A stretch of 64,000 bases of DNA. It comes from Amycolatopsis cihanbeyliensis (lineage in GTDB: Bacteria > Actinomycetota > Actinomycetes > Mycobacteriales > Pseudonocardiaceae). Below the pieces are notes generated by a model, which saw only the letters and a program-made list of their open reading frames with translations, searched no databases and was not told the origin of the DNA. Of the stretch, positions 7,403 to 16,038 are shown in pieces; position 1 is the stretch's first letter, and the number at the start of each line of letters is the position of its first letter. The DNA lies in NCBI RefSeq assembly GCF_006715045.1, contig NZ_VFML01000001.1, positions 5,862,001 to 5,926,000 on the forward strand. The letters run 5' to 3'. Both the position numbers and the translations under genes were made by a program.

Positions 7403-8730
7403 GCGCGCCGGACGGCCTCGCCGGTCTGGACGCGCGGCGTCGCGAGTGGACACAGCGAGCGTGGCGGGAGGTCGACGCGGACCGGTTACGGGAACTGATC
7501 AGCGGCCTGGTCGACATCCCCAGCCCCACCGGCGATGAGGCGGCGCTGGCCGAGTACGCCGCGGACGTCCTCGGGGCGTGCGGGATCGAATCCCGGGTGC
7601 AGCCGCTGGACGAGCGGCAGGCCAACGCGGTGGGCAGGTTGGGCGGCACCGGAAGTGGTCCGGACCTGTTGCTCTACGCCCCGGTGGACACGGTGACCAC
7701 CGGGGCGGAAAGCAAGGACCTGCCGTGGGCCGGTTCCGAGTTGCGGCAGGACATGCGGCCACGTGCGGTGTCGCGTGGAGACCACGTGTTCGGGCTGGGT
7801 GCCTCTAACCCGAAGGGACACGCGGCCTGCGTGCTGGCCGCCGCCGAGGCGATTCGCCGGGCCGACCTCGAGCTCAGCGGCGACCTGCTGGTCGCCCTCG
7901 GCGCGGGCGGGATGCCGACCACCGGGCTGGAAGGCAATCCCCGGCGCAATATCGGGCACGGTGCAGGTTGCTCATTCCTGCTGGAACAGGGCGGGTGGCC
8001 GGACTTCGCGGTGATCGCCAAACCGGGTTGGACGGTGTCCTGGGAGGAGGTCGGGCTGGCCTGGTTCGAGGTCGAGGTGCACGGGACGCATACCTACGTC
8101 GGTTCGCGGCACCGGCTGCCGTACAGCAATGCGGTGGAGTTGGCCGGCCGGCTGGCGCGCGGGCTGGAGCAATGGTTTCCCGAGTACACCGCGCGGCACA
8201 GCGAGGGGCTGGTGGCCCCGCAGGGGGTCGTTGCCGCGGTCGAGGGCGGAACGCCGCGCACGGCGGCTTTCACCCCCGCCTCCTGCCGGCTGCTGGTCGA
8301 CCTCCGGCTGAGCCCGCGCACCACGCCCGCGGAAGCGCGTCGAGAGTTGGCCGGCCAGGTGCGGCGGTTCGCGGCCGAACTGGGCGCGAAGGTGCGGGTG
8401 CGCCAGGTCCTCGCGATTCCCGGGGTGAGCACCGACCCGCACAGCTGGATCTGCCGCACCGCGATCGAGGCGTGGCAGGCGTTCGAGGCCGCCGAGCATG
8501 TTCCGGTCACCGACAACAGCGGGGCCACCGACGCGAACATCCTGCGCGGTAGGGGAGTACCCACGGTTCGTATCGGAATGCCCAAAGTGGACGACATGTC
8601 GTTCCCGATGGACTTCCAGCTCGGGATGAACACCGTGGACGTGCGGCAGGCGGAGAAACTGACCAGGCACCTCGTCCGGGTCGCCGTCGACACGGTGTGC
8701 AGGTCACGCGCGGAAGTAGGGTTGGGCTAG
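7399..8730 (+). CDS. M20-fold amidohydrolase-like protein lacking all metal ligands
   Basis: 443 residues with the M20 peptidase layout: catalytic lobe, a dimerisation lobe (about 185-300) and the return of the catalytic lobe. Every position that normally binds the two zincs or acts as base is changed. The GHxD motif reads APVDTV, the bridging Asp in GRGxxDxKG reads GLGASNPKG, the Glu-Glu pair is replaced in LGAGGMP, the next acidic ligand is Lys in AKPGWT, and the last His region reads LGMNTVDV. The fold looks intact and codon use matches the neighbours. It is either a metal-free enzyme or a non-catalytic subunit or binding protein. Overlaps the small ORF by 4 bases and abuts the dioxygenase gene directly. 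Confidence 0.8.
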   Translation: MSAPDGLAGLDARRREWTQRAWREVDADRLRELISGLVDIPSPTGDEAALAEYAADVLGACGIESRVQPLDERQANAVGRLGGTGSGPDLLLYAPVDTVTTGAESKDLPWAGSELRQDMRPRAVSRGDHVFGLGASNPKGHAACVLAAAEAIRRADLELSGDLLVALGAGGMPTTGLEGNPRRNIGHGAGCSFLLEQGGWPDFAVIAKPGWTVSWEEVGLAWFEVEVHGTHTYVGSRHRLPYSNAVELAGRLARGLEQWFPEYTARHSEGLVAPQGVVAAVEGGTPRTAAFTPASCRLLVDLRLSPRTTPAEARRELAGQVRRFAAELGAKVRVRQVLAIPGVSTDPHSWICRTAIEAWQAFEAAEHVPVTDNSGATDANILRGRGVPTVRIGMPKVDDMSFPMDFQLGMNTVDVRQAEKLTRHLVRVAVDTVCRSRAEVGLG

Positions 8731-9675
8731 ATGGCCGAGATCGTGCTGGGTATCGGTGCTTCGCACAGCACCCTGATGAACACGCACTGGGAGCAGACCA
8801 GCCGGAAGTTCGAGGCACGCCGGTTCCGGTACGCGCTGCACCAGGCGCGTGCGGCGATCGTGGAATCCGGGGCGGACTCGGTGTTGCTGGTCGGCTCCAA
8901 TCACTTCCGCGGATTCTGGCTGGACCTCATTCCCTCGTTCACCATCGGGGTCGGCGAGTGCGTGGCGAGTGGGGAGTCCGGAACACCGGGTGGGCCGCAG
9001 CCGGTGGACGTGCCGCTTGCGCGGCATATCGTGGACACGCTGGTCGACTCGGGGCGGTTCGACATCGCCTACTCCGCGCGGCTGCAGATCGATCACGGCC
9101 AGTCGCACGCCATCCAGTACCTGCTGGACGGGCTGGACCTGCCGATCGTTCCGCTGGTGGTGAACGTGTTCGCCTCTCCATTGCCCACAATGGACAGATG
9201 CGCGCAGCTCGGTGAGGCGATCCGAGCGGCGGTGCGGGATTTCGAAGGCCGCAGGGTGGCCGTCGTCGCCTCCGGCGGGTTGTCGCACCGGCTGCCGTGG
9301 CCGGACTGGCGGGAGCCGCACGGCGAGGACGAGGAGTTCATGGTGCGGGCCTGGCTGGACGGCAGGCACAACTGGGCGGACTACGACTCCCGCCGCAGGG
9401 AGATCATCCGGGCGGCGGAACCGGCGATCAACACCGAGTTCGACGAGTACTGCCTGCGCCTGCTGGAGGCGGGCGAGGCCCGCACGCTGGCCGGGTACTC
9501 CACCGAGCGGCTCGAGCGGGAGGCGGGCAACGGGGGCCAGGAGTTACGCACCTGGCTGGTGATGGCGGCGGCGCTCGGTTACGCGCCGGCGTTGCGGCTG
9601 GCCTACGAACCGATGCCGGAATGGTTGACCGGCATGGGCGCAGCACTGATCGATCCGTGGAGGGCACAGGTATGA
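8731..9675 (+). CDS. Class III (LigB-fold) extradiol ring-cleavage dioxygenase, MhpB-like
   Basis: 314 residues, the length of 2,3-dihydroxyphenylpropionate 1,2-dioxygenase MhpB. Shared landmarks: ASHSTLM with the first His ligand, VGSNHFRGFWLDLIP with the second His, IDHGQSHA, VASGGLSHRLPWP, and the C-terminal YEPMPEWLTGMG. Enzymes of this group open a catechol-type ring next to the hydroxyls with Fe(II) and oxygen. It begins on the base after the M20-like stop and overlaps the following hydrolase by 4 bases. With the Rieske oxygenase upstream and a C-C hydrolase downstream, it should open the dihydroxylated ring. The native substrate is unknown. Confidence 0.9.
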   Translation: MAEIVLGIGASHSTLMNTHWEQTSRKFEARRFRYALHQARAAIVESGADSVLLVGSNHFRGFWLDLIPSFTIGVGECVASGESGTPGGPQPVDVPLARHIVDTLVDSGRFDIAYSARLQIDHGQSHAIQYLLDGLDLPIVPLVVNVFASPLPTMDRCAQLGEAIRAAVRDFEGRRVAVVASGGLSHRLPWPDWREPHGEDEEFMVRAWLDGRHNWADYDSRRREIIRAAEPAINTEFDEYCLRLLEAGEARTLAGYSTERLEREAGNGGQELRTWLVMAAALGYAPALRLAYEPMPEWLTGMGAALIDPWRAQV

Positions 9676-10523
9676 GCATCTGGACCGAGTTGACCGGCGT
9701 CGACTTCTCGCTCGGCATGGTGGACGCCGCTGGGGTGCCGACCCGTTCGTTGCGGGCGGGGCACGGCGAGCCGGTGGTGTTCCTGCACGGCACCAGCGGT
9801 CACCTCGAGGCCTTCGCGCGCAATATTCCCGCGCACGCTCCGCATTACGAATGCCACGCGATCGACCTGCTCGGGCATGGTTACACCGGGAAGCCGGACT
9901 ACCCCTACGAGATCCCGCGCTATGTCGAGCACCTGGTCAACTACCTCGACGCCGCGGGGCTGCGGCGGGTGCACCTGGTCGGGGAGTCGCTCGGCGGCTG
10001 GGTGGCCGCGCGGGTGGCGGGGGAGCACCCGCAGCGGGTCCGCTCGCTGCAACTGCTGGCCGCGGGCGGCATGGTGGCCAACCCGGAGGTGATGCAGCGG
10101 CTCAAGACCTCCACCACGCATGCCGTGCACACCGACGACATCGAGCTCACCCGCCGGCGGCTGGAGCTGCTGATGTACGACGCGGAGCGCGACGTCAGCG
10201 ACGAGCTGGTCGAGGTGCGGCACCGGATCTACCATCAGCCGGAGTTCGTGCGGAACCTGCCGAACCTGCTCTGCCTGCAGGAGATGGAGGTCCGGCAGCG
10301 CAACCTGTTGCGCCCCGAGCAACTGGAACTGATCAAGGCGCCGACCCTGGTGATCTGGGGGCACCAGAACCCGTTCGGCGACGTCCCGGAGGCCCAGCGG
10401 CTGGCCGAGGCCATCCCGAACTCGGAGTTGCACCTGTTCGGCGAGTGTGGTCACTGGCCGCAACACGAGCAACACGAGCGGTACAACACGTTGAGCCTGG
10501 AGTTCCTCGGGGCAACGAACTAG
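9672..10523 (+). CDS. Alpha/beta hydrolase (ring-cleavage-product hydrolase type) with Asn at the acid position
   Basis: 283 residues starting at the ATG of an ATGA overlap. It has the oxyanion motif FLHGTSGH, the nucleophile elbow GESLGG and the terminal His in ECGHWPQHEQ. Where related enzymes have the catalytic Asp (pattern like W-x-x-H-D-P), this protein reads WGHQNPFGDV, so Asn stands in the acid slot, with an Asp four residues later that might substitute. Role by context: hydrolysis of the meta-cleavage product made by the preceding dioxygenase. It closes the five-gene coupled operon, 80 bases before the IclR gene. Confidence 0.85.
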   Translation: MSIWTELTGVDFSLGMVDAAGVPTRSLRAGHGEPVVFLHGTSGHLEAFARNIPAHAPHYECHAIDLLGHGYTGKPDYPYEIPRYVEHLVNYLDAAGLRRVHLVGESLGGWVAARVAGEHPQRVRSLQLLAAGGMVANPEVMQRLKTSTTHAVHTDDIELTRRRLELLMYDAERDVSDELVEVRHRIYHQPEFVRNLPNLLCLQEMEVRQRNLLRPEQLELIKAPTLVIWGHQNPFGDVPEAQRLAEAIPNSELHLFGECGHWPQHEQHERYNTLSLEFLGATN

Positions 10524-10603
10524 TGGCGGTCGTACCGGCGCGGTTGGTTGAGGGGACAACCATGTCGTAGGGTGGTCGAGCCGACCGGAGGGGGTGCCCT
10601 GCT

Positions 10604-11461
10604 ATGACTCTCGCGGATCCCCACGCACTGTCGGCCGACTCGAAATCGGTGCTCGGCAAGGCGAAGCTGATCCTGGATGCCTTCGACTCGGACAACGTCG
10701 ACCTCTCGCTGACCGAGCTGGTCCGGCGCAGCGGGGTGGCCAAGGCGACGGTGCACCGGCTCGCCGGGGAGTTGCTGGAGTGGGGCCTGCTCGAGCGGGT
10801 CGGCACCCGGTACCGGCTGGGGCTGCGGCTGTTCGAGCTGGGGCAGCTCGTGCCGCGCAGGCGGATCCTGCGGGACGCCGCGTTGCCGTACATGGAGGAC
10901 CTGCTGATCGCCACGCAGGAGACCGTGCATTTCGGCGTGCGGGACGGGATCGACGTGCTGTACATCGAGAAGATCGCCGGCCATCGCGGCGTGCACTCGG
11001 AGTCGCGGGTGGCCGGGCGGCTGCCGCTGTACTGCACGGCCACCGGGAAGATGATCCTGGCGTTCTCCCCGCGGGGCGTGTTCGACGAGGTCGTGCGGGA
11101 AGGGCTCACCGCGCTCACCCGCAACACCACGATGTCGGTCGACCTGCTCGGCAAGCAGCTCGCCAGGATGCGGCGGGACCGGATGGCGGTGGAGGTCGAG
11201 GAGACCAGGCTCGGCTACATGAGCGTCGCCGTGCCGGTGTTCAGCGGTGGTACTCGCCTGGCGGGCGCGCTCTCGGTGACCGCGCCCACCTCGCGGATGA
11301 ACGTCAACCGGGTCACCGGCGCGTTGCGGGACGCCGGCGCCGGCATCAGCCGGACCCTGCAGTCGATGCGTTGCGCACTGTTCGCCGAGGACGGCGCGGG
11401 CTCCGGCATCACCTGCGGCACGGTCATCGACTGCCCGTTCCCCGGCTGCGGCCGCCGCTAA
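10604..11461 (+). CDS. IclR-family transcriptional regulator
   Basis: 285 residues. An N-terminal winged helix-turn-helix (about 15-75, LTELVRRSGVAKATVHRLAGEL) precedes the IclR effector domain (about 90-260, with TGKMILAF and LGYMSVAVPVF). A Cys-containing C-terminal tail (GITCGTVIDCPFPGC) is longer than usual. IclR proteins often control aromatic catabolism, and this gene directly follows the Rieske/dioxygenase operon, so it is the likely local regulator. GGAGGGGG lies about 10 bases before the ATG. Confidence 0.92.
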   Translation: MTLADPHALSADSKSVLGKAKLILDAFDSDNVDLSLTELVRRSGVAKATVHRLAGELLEWGLLERVGTRYRLGLRLFELGQLVPRRRILRDAALPYMEDLLIATQETVHFGVRDGIDVLYIEKIAGHRGVHSESRVAGRLPLYCTATGKMILAFSPRGVFDEVVREGLTALTRNTTMSVDLLGKQLARMRRDRMAVEVEETRLGYMSVAVPVFSGGTRLAGALSVTAPTSRMNVNRVTGALRDAGAGISRTLQSMRCALFAEDGAGSGITCGTVIDCPFPGCGRR

Positions 11462-11463
11462 CC

Positions 11464-11631
11464 GGCAAACTCGCCAACGCAGACGGCAAACTCGCCAACG
11501 GGAACGGCAAACTCGCCAACGGGAACGGCAAACTCGCCTACGTGGGCGGCCAACACGCCGGGCCCACCGTGTTGGCCGCCCATGTAACCGTGTTTGCTGC
11601 TCACGCGCGTGAGTTTGCCGATCCCGTACGG
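11464..11631. repeat. 21-base-period intergenic repeat, family B copy 1, with central hairpin
   Basis: Eight units of 21 bases: four clear forward units starting GGCAAACTCGCC (11464-11547), one degenerate unit, then three units in the opposite orientation (GTGTTGGCC, GTGTTTGCTG, GAGTTTGCCG). At the turn is an 18-base stem with one wobble position (11539-11556 with 11569-11586). It fills the gap between convergent IclR and oxidoreductase genes and may act as a bidirectional terminator. The same unit recurs at 59400-59483. Confidence 0.85.
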
Positions 11632-11642
11632 TTGTTGAACAA

Positions 11643-12596
11643 TCACCCGCAGGGGAGGACGACGGCGCGGCCGTTGACCGTGCCCTCGCGGAGCTTGCGC
11701 AGCGCGGGGGCGATGTCGTCGAAGGCGAAGGGTTGGACCCGCAGGTTCAGCGTGCCCGCGGCGAGCAGGTGGGCCATCTCGGGGCCGAGCTCGCGGGCGC
11801 GCTGGTCCTTGCGGATCATGTTCACCGGCAGCAGCCGGACGTCGCGTAGCAGCCAGCTCGGCAGGTCGAGGGACAGCTTGGTGCCGAGGGTGTAGCCGAC
11901 CAGTGCGGCGCGGCCACCCGGCTGGACCAGGCGTAGCAGGTCGGCGAGGCCCTCACCGCCGACGGTGTCCACCAGCAGCGTGGCCACCGGGTCCTCGCCG
12001 AGTTCGGTCACCACGTCCGCGCCGGTGCCCACCACCGGCCGGGTCTTCGGCGGCACCAGCTCGGCCTGCTCCGGGCGGGGGACCACGGAGATCACCTCGC
12101 TCGCGCCGGCCAGCACGGCGAACTGCGCCGCCATCGATCCCACCGCGCCTGCCGCCCCGGTGACGATCACCCGCTCCCCGGCCGCCAGCTCGCCGACGTC
12201 GTGCACGGCGACATAACCCGTGGTGGTCGGCAGGAAGTAGGAGGCGGCCACCGGCGGCTCCAGTTCACTGTCCACAACGGATAGCGCTCGGTCGGAGGCG
12301 ACCAGGTACTCGGCCCAGCACCCGTTCTTCACCAGGCCGATACCCGCGCCACGCACCAGCACCCTGGTACCGGCCTCGAAGGTGTCCGAGGCCACCACCA
12401 CGCCGGTGCCGTCCGTGCCGCCGACGTGCGGCAGCTCCGGCCGCAGCTCGAACTGCCCGCTGGTCACCGTCATGTCCAGGTGACTGAGCGCGGCGGCCTC
12501 GATGCGGACCAGGCTCTGCCCCGGGTTGCGCTTCGGTGTCGGTACCTCCTCCACCACGGGATCGGCACCGAAGGCGTGAATCCGTGCGGCCCGCAT
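11643..12596 (-). CDS. Zinc-independent MDR-family (quinone oxidoreductase-like) dehydrogenase
   Basis: 317 residues. GroES-like N-terminal domain (about 20-110) and Rossmann domain with the NAD(P) motif VIVTGAAGAVGSMAAQ. The Cys/His zinc ligands of alcohol dehydrogenases are absent, and the closing QPFAFDDIAPALRKLREG pattern fits the QOR/enoyl reductase branch. Likely NADPH-dependent reduction of an enone or quinone intermediate. It lies 24 bases after the CoA-transferase gene on the same strand and is probably co-transcribed with it. Confidence 0.88.
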   Translation of the reverse strand: MRAARIHAFGADPVVEEVPTPKRNPGQSLVRIEAAALSHLDMTVTSGQFELRPELPHVGGTDGTGVVVASDTFEAGTRVLVRGAGIGLVKNGCWAEYLVASDRALSVVDSELEPPVAASYFLPTTTGYVAVHDVGELAAGERVIVTGAAGAVGSMAAQFAVLAGASEVISVVPRPEQAELVPPKTRPVVGTGADVVTELGEDPVATLLVDTVGGEGLADLLRLVQPGGRAALVGYTLGTKLSLDLPSWLLRDVRLLPVNMIRKDQRARELGPEMAHLLAAGTLNLRVQPFAFDDIAPALRKLREGTVNGRAVVLPCG

Positions 12597-12620
12597 GTGG
12601 CCTCCATTTCTCCGGTCTGG

Positions 12621-14978
12621 TTAGTCGAGCGCCCGCGTTGCCCGCAACCGCTCGATGTCCTCCGCGGTCATGCCGAGCACGTCTCGCAGGACGGTGTCGG
12701 TATCGGCGCCGAGCAACGGCGCGGGGCTGCGCACGCCGCCCGGGGTGCCGGCCAGCCGTACGGTCAGGCCCTCGTGCAGGAACGCGCCCGCGGCCGGATG
12801 TGCCGCGTGCACGTAGAAACCCCGCGCCCGCAACTGCGGGTCGTGCTCGACGAGATCTCGCCCGTCCTGCACGACCCCCGCCGGGATCCCGTTGTCCTGC
12901 AACACCTCTGCCACCCAACTGGCCGGCAGGCTGCGGGTCCACTCACCGATCGCCTTGTCGACGAGGTCGGCATGCGTCCCGCGCCCGGCAGCCGTGGCCA
13001 GCTCCGGGTCGCCCGCGAGATCCGCCCGGCCGAGTAACTCGCACAGCGTGGTCCATTCGGCGTCCGAACGTACCGCGATAGCGCACCACCGGTCCCGGCC
13101 GAGACACTGGTACACGCCGTGTGGTGTCCACTGTGGATGACGATTGCCGCGCGGTCCCTCGTCCCCGCCGAGCGCGGTCCACTCCAGCAGGCTGGTGCCC
13201 ATGTGCGCGGCGAGCGCCTCGAGCTGGGAGAGGTCGATGTGCTGACCCCGCCCTGTCTCCGCGCGGTACTCCAGTGCGGCCACCGTGGCCAGCGCGGCCT
13301 CGAGTCCGGCGACGATGTCTCCGTGCCCGTAGATGACCCCGACAACCTCGTCCGGTCCCCAGCCGGTCAACCCGGTCAGGCCCGCGCTCGCCGAGATGGT
13401 GTCCGCATAGGACACCCACCCGCTGCGCGGTCCGGTATGTCCCATTCCCGACATGCTCATGTAGATGATGTCGTCCCGGATCTCGCGCATGGCCGCGTAG
13501 TCCAGGCCCAGCCTGCGCATCACCGTGGCGCTGAAGTTCTCCACGACCACATCGCTGGCCGCGATCAGCTCGCGCAGCACGGCGAGGCCGTCCTCGGTAC
13601 GCAGGTCGAGGGTGATGCTGCGCTTGTTCCGGTTGACGTTGTTGAAATAGCCGCTGGTGTCCGGGTCGTCGTGCGGACCACGGGAGAGGTGCATGAACGG
13701 GGCGAACCGGGTCGGGTCCGGCCTGCTCGCGGACTCGACCTTGATCACGTCGGCACCGTGGTCGGCGAGTATTCGGGTGCAGTATGGACCCGCGAGAACC
13801 CAACTGAGATCGAGTATCCGGACTCCGGTGAGTGCGGGTCCGGACACGCCGGGTGCCTCCCCCGGCAGGAGGCGGCTGGGCGATCGCCAATCAGCCGCCG
13901 GAGCACCGAGCTCGGGCGCGGCGAGCTCGGTGCTCCGACGACCCTCCGGGAAGGCGAACGGAAATCCGAGATCCTTTCGCGTCTTTCCGTTCTGTGCTCG
14001 CACGTCGACGAAGAAGTCACGACCGAGCAACTGTGGATTCTCCAGCAACTCGGCCGGCCGGTCCACCGCCGCCCAGGGCAGTTTTCGTGCCTGTGCCTGC
14101 TGGGCGAACTCGGCCTTCGGCCATTTGGCGGCATAGTCTTGCACCACATCGAAGATGTGCGACTGATGCCGCTGCCGAAAATCCCCTTCGTTCCAGCATG
14201 GATCGTCGAGATCGGCCTGCGCGCCTGCCTCGGCCAACCAGGCCAGCAGGTCGTCCCACATTCGGGGATTGCCACCGAGGCCACCGCCGAGATGCCCGTC
14301 GGCGGCGCGGAACAGGCCGTGCGGCACCAGCGGGTGCACCCGACCCGGCCGGGGCGCCACCCGATCCTCGTGCAGGTAGACCAGTGCGCCGGCCTCGAGG
14401 CTCGCGGCCACACTCTCCAGTGCGGACACCTCGATCCGCTGGCCCCGCCCGGTACGCCTGCGGGCGCGGAGCCCGAGCAGCGCACCGATGGCCGCGTTGA
14501 CACCGGCGAGCTGCTCGGCCTGCCCCTGCGGCAGGTTCAGCGGTGGTCCCTCCGGATCACCGACCTGGGCCAGCATCCCGCCGAGCGCGGCGACGACCAG
14601 GTCGGTGCCCGCCCAGTCGCGGCGCGGGCCGTCGGTGCCGAACGGGGTGACCCGCAGGTGCACCAACGCGGGGTGCCGCGGCACCGGGAACTCGCCGACG
14701 ATCTCCGTTTCCGCCGGGCTGCCGTCGAGCAACACATCCGCCCCGTCGAGCAGCTCGGCCAGTTCCACCCGCCCCCGGGTGGTGGTGAGGTCGATCGCCC
14801 GCGCCCGCTTACCCGCGTGCCAATGCGCGAACGCGAGGCCGTCGAGCTCGTACCTGGTCGGGTCGCCTTCCGGCGGCTCCACCAGTACGACCTCATGGCC
14901 GAGACCGACGAGCAGTCGCCCGGCGAACCGGGTGAACGGGCTGGACAGCTCGACGACACGAACACTGGGCTCGGTCAC
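12621..14978 (-). CDS. Tandem-domain CaiB/BaiF (family III) CoA-transferase
   Basis: 785 residues, twice the usual length, made of two CaiB/BaiF domains. Domain 1 is about residues 5-375 (VVELSSPFTRFAGRLL), domain 2 about 388-785 (ILDLSWVLAGPYCTRILADHGADVIKVE). In domain 2 the expected catalytic Asp lies in YGHGDIVAG; the matching place in domain 1 reads GQAEQLAG, with Glu in the Asp position, so only the second domain may carry the covalent CoA-thioester chemistry. Family III enzymes move CoA between carboxylic acids. Start is a GTG with GGAGG 6 bases upstream. Forms a minus-strand arm with LysR (upstream) and the MDR reductase (downstream). Confidence 0.88.
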   Translation of the reverse strand: MTEPSVRVVELSSPFTRFAGRLLVGLGHEVVLVEPPEGDPTRYELDGLAFAHWHAGKRARAIDLTTTRGRVELAELLDGADVLLDGSPAETEIVGEFPVPRHPALVHLRVTPFGTDGPRRDWAGTDLVVAALGGMLAQVGDPEGPPLNLPQGQAEQLAGVNAAIGALLGLRARRRTGRGQRIEVSALESVAASLEAGALVYLHEDRVAPRPGRVHPLVPHGLFRAADGHLGGGLGGNPRMWDDLLAWLAEAGAQADLDDPCWNEGDFRQRHQSHIFDVVQDYAAKWPKAEFAQQAQARKLPWAAVDRPAELLENPQLLGRDFFVDVRAQNGKTRKDLGFPFAFPEGRRSTELAAPELGAPAADWRSPSRLLPGEAPGVSGPALTGVRILDLSWVLAGPYCTRILADHGADVIKVESASRPDPTRFAPFMHLSRGPHDDPDTSGYFNNVNRNKRSITLDLRTEDGLAVLRELIAASDVVVENFSATVMRRLGLDYAAMREIRDDIIYMSMSGMGHTGPRSGWVSYADTISASAGLTGLTGWGPDEVVGVIYGHGDIVAGLEAALATVAALEYRAETGRGQHIDLSQLEALAAHMGTSLLEWTALGGDEGPRGNRHPQWTPHGVYQCLGRDRWCAIAVRSDAEWTTLCELLGRADLAGDPELATAAGRGTHADLVDKAIGEWTRSLPASWVAEVLQDNGIPAGVVQDGRDLVEHDPQLRARGFYVHAAHPAAGAFLHEGLTVRLAGTPGGVRSPAPLLGADTDTVLRDVLGMTAEDIERLRATRALD

Positions 14979-15033
14979 GTTTCCTCCACTCCGTGACGGA
15001 AAACGTAAGGAGCCGACCTGACTTGGAAAAGCT

Positions 15034-15957
15034 TCACGGTCCGCTGGGCGGACCCGGTCGTAACTGTCGCAGGGTCTCGACGAGGGTCTGCGCCCGGCGA
15101 GTCGGCCGGCTCGCCCGCGCGGTGACCACCCCGATCCGGATACTCGGGATGTCGTCCTCGATCTCCAGCGGATGCACCTCGCCGCCGTCGTAGGTGATCG
15201 GGGTGGCCACCCGCTGGTTCAGGATGGTGAAGCCCATCCCGGCGGCCACCAGCGCCCGCATGCCCTCGAAGCTGGTGGTCGGCACGATGCTCGGGATGCT
15301 GGGCAGTACCTCGCTCAGCAGGTTGCGCACGAACAGCCCGGGCTCCACCAGGTCGAGCAACACCAGCGGGCGACGGGCCAGGTCGGCCAGCGTGGCCGAC
15401 TCCGCACCGGCCAGCGGATCGTCCGCGGCGACCAGGGCGTACGGCCGCAGCTCGGCGAGCGGTTCGAACTCGAGGTCGTCGCCGAGCCCGATGTCGTAGC
15501 TGAGGACCAGCTCGGAAAGGCCCTCGCGCAGGCTGTCGAACAGCTGATGGGTGTCGGCTTCCTGTACCCGCACGGTCAGTTCCGGGTGCTGCTCGCGCAG
15601 CCTGCGCAGGGCGGGTGGGATGAGAAAGGGCACCAGGGTCACGAAACAGCCGACATCCAGCGTCCCGCTGATCTCGTCCTGCAGTGTCCGGCTGTCGCCC
15701 ACCAGGTCGTCCACCTGCCGCAGTACGGCGCGGGCGCTGGCCAGCAGCGGCCTGCCCGCCGAGGTGAGTGAGATACCCCGCGCGTGGTGCCGGACGAACA
15801 GCTGGCAGCCGAGCTGCCGCTCGAGCCGGATGATCGCCGAGGACAGCGCCGACTGGGTAGTGTGCAGGCGCTCCGCGGCGAGCGACATGGTGCCGGCTTC
15901 CGCGGCGGCGACGAAGTATTCGAGCTGGACGAGGCTGAAGGCGGGCCGGCCGGTCAT
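15034..15957 (-). CDS. LysR-family transcriptional regulator
   Basis: 307 residues: N-terminal winged helix (about 8-67, FVAAAEAGTMSLAAERLHTTQSALS) followed by a LysR substrate-binding domain. It is divergent from the flavin reductase gene with an 81-base gap containing a near-palindromic candidate box (15990-16005), and on the same strand as the CoA-transferase 55 bases downstream. The placement suggests control of both arms of this half of the island. Confidence 0.92.
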   Translation of the reverse strand: MTGRPAFSLVQLEYFVAAAEAGTMSLAAERLHTTQSALSSAIIRLERQLGCQLFVRHHARGISLTSAGRPLLASARAVLRQVDDLVGDSRTLQDEISGTLDVGCFVTLVPFLIPPALRRLREQHPELTVRVQEADTHQLFDSLREGLSELVLSYDIGLGDDLEFEPLAELRPYALVAADDPLAGAESATLADLARRPLVLLDLVEPGLFVRNLLSEVLPSIPSIVPTTSFEGMRALVAAGMGFTILNQRVATPITYDGGEVHPLEIEDDIPSIRIGVVTARASRPTRRAQTLVETLRQLRPGPPSGP

Positions 15958-15989
15958 GCGGCTACATTACGTTTCGCGATCTAGTTCAA

Positions 15990-16005
15990 CAATAAGTACT
16001 TCTTG
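15990..16005. promoter_or_regulatory. Candidate LysR-type operator in divergent promoter region
   Basis: CAATAAGTACTTCTTG is a 16-base dyad with one mismatched pair around AAGTACTT. It lies between the divergent LysR and flavin reductase genes in an unusually AT-rich spot, which fits a LysR recognition site. Confidence 0.45.
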
Positions 16006-16038
16006 ATTGCGGGTAGCGATACGGTCAAGATTTCCCCG

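Noticed and set aside
11464..11631. CRISPR-like interpretation of the 21-base array
   Set aside because: Repeats are contiguous without spacers, include inverted units, and no cas genes are present.
13119..14996. Long plus-strand open frame opposite the CoA-transferase gene
   Set aside because: Shadow of the tandem CaiB/BaiF gene; no recognisable domain and no ribosome site.
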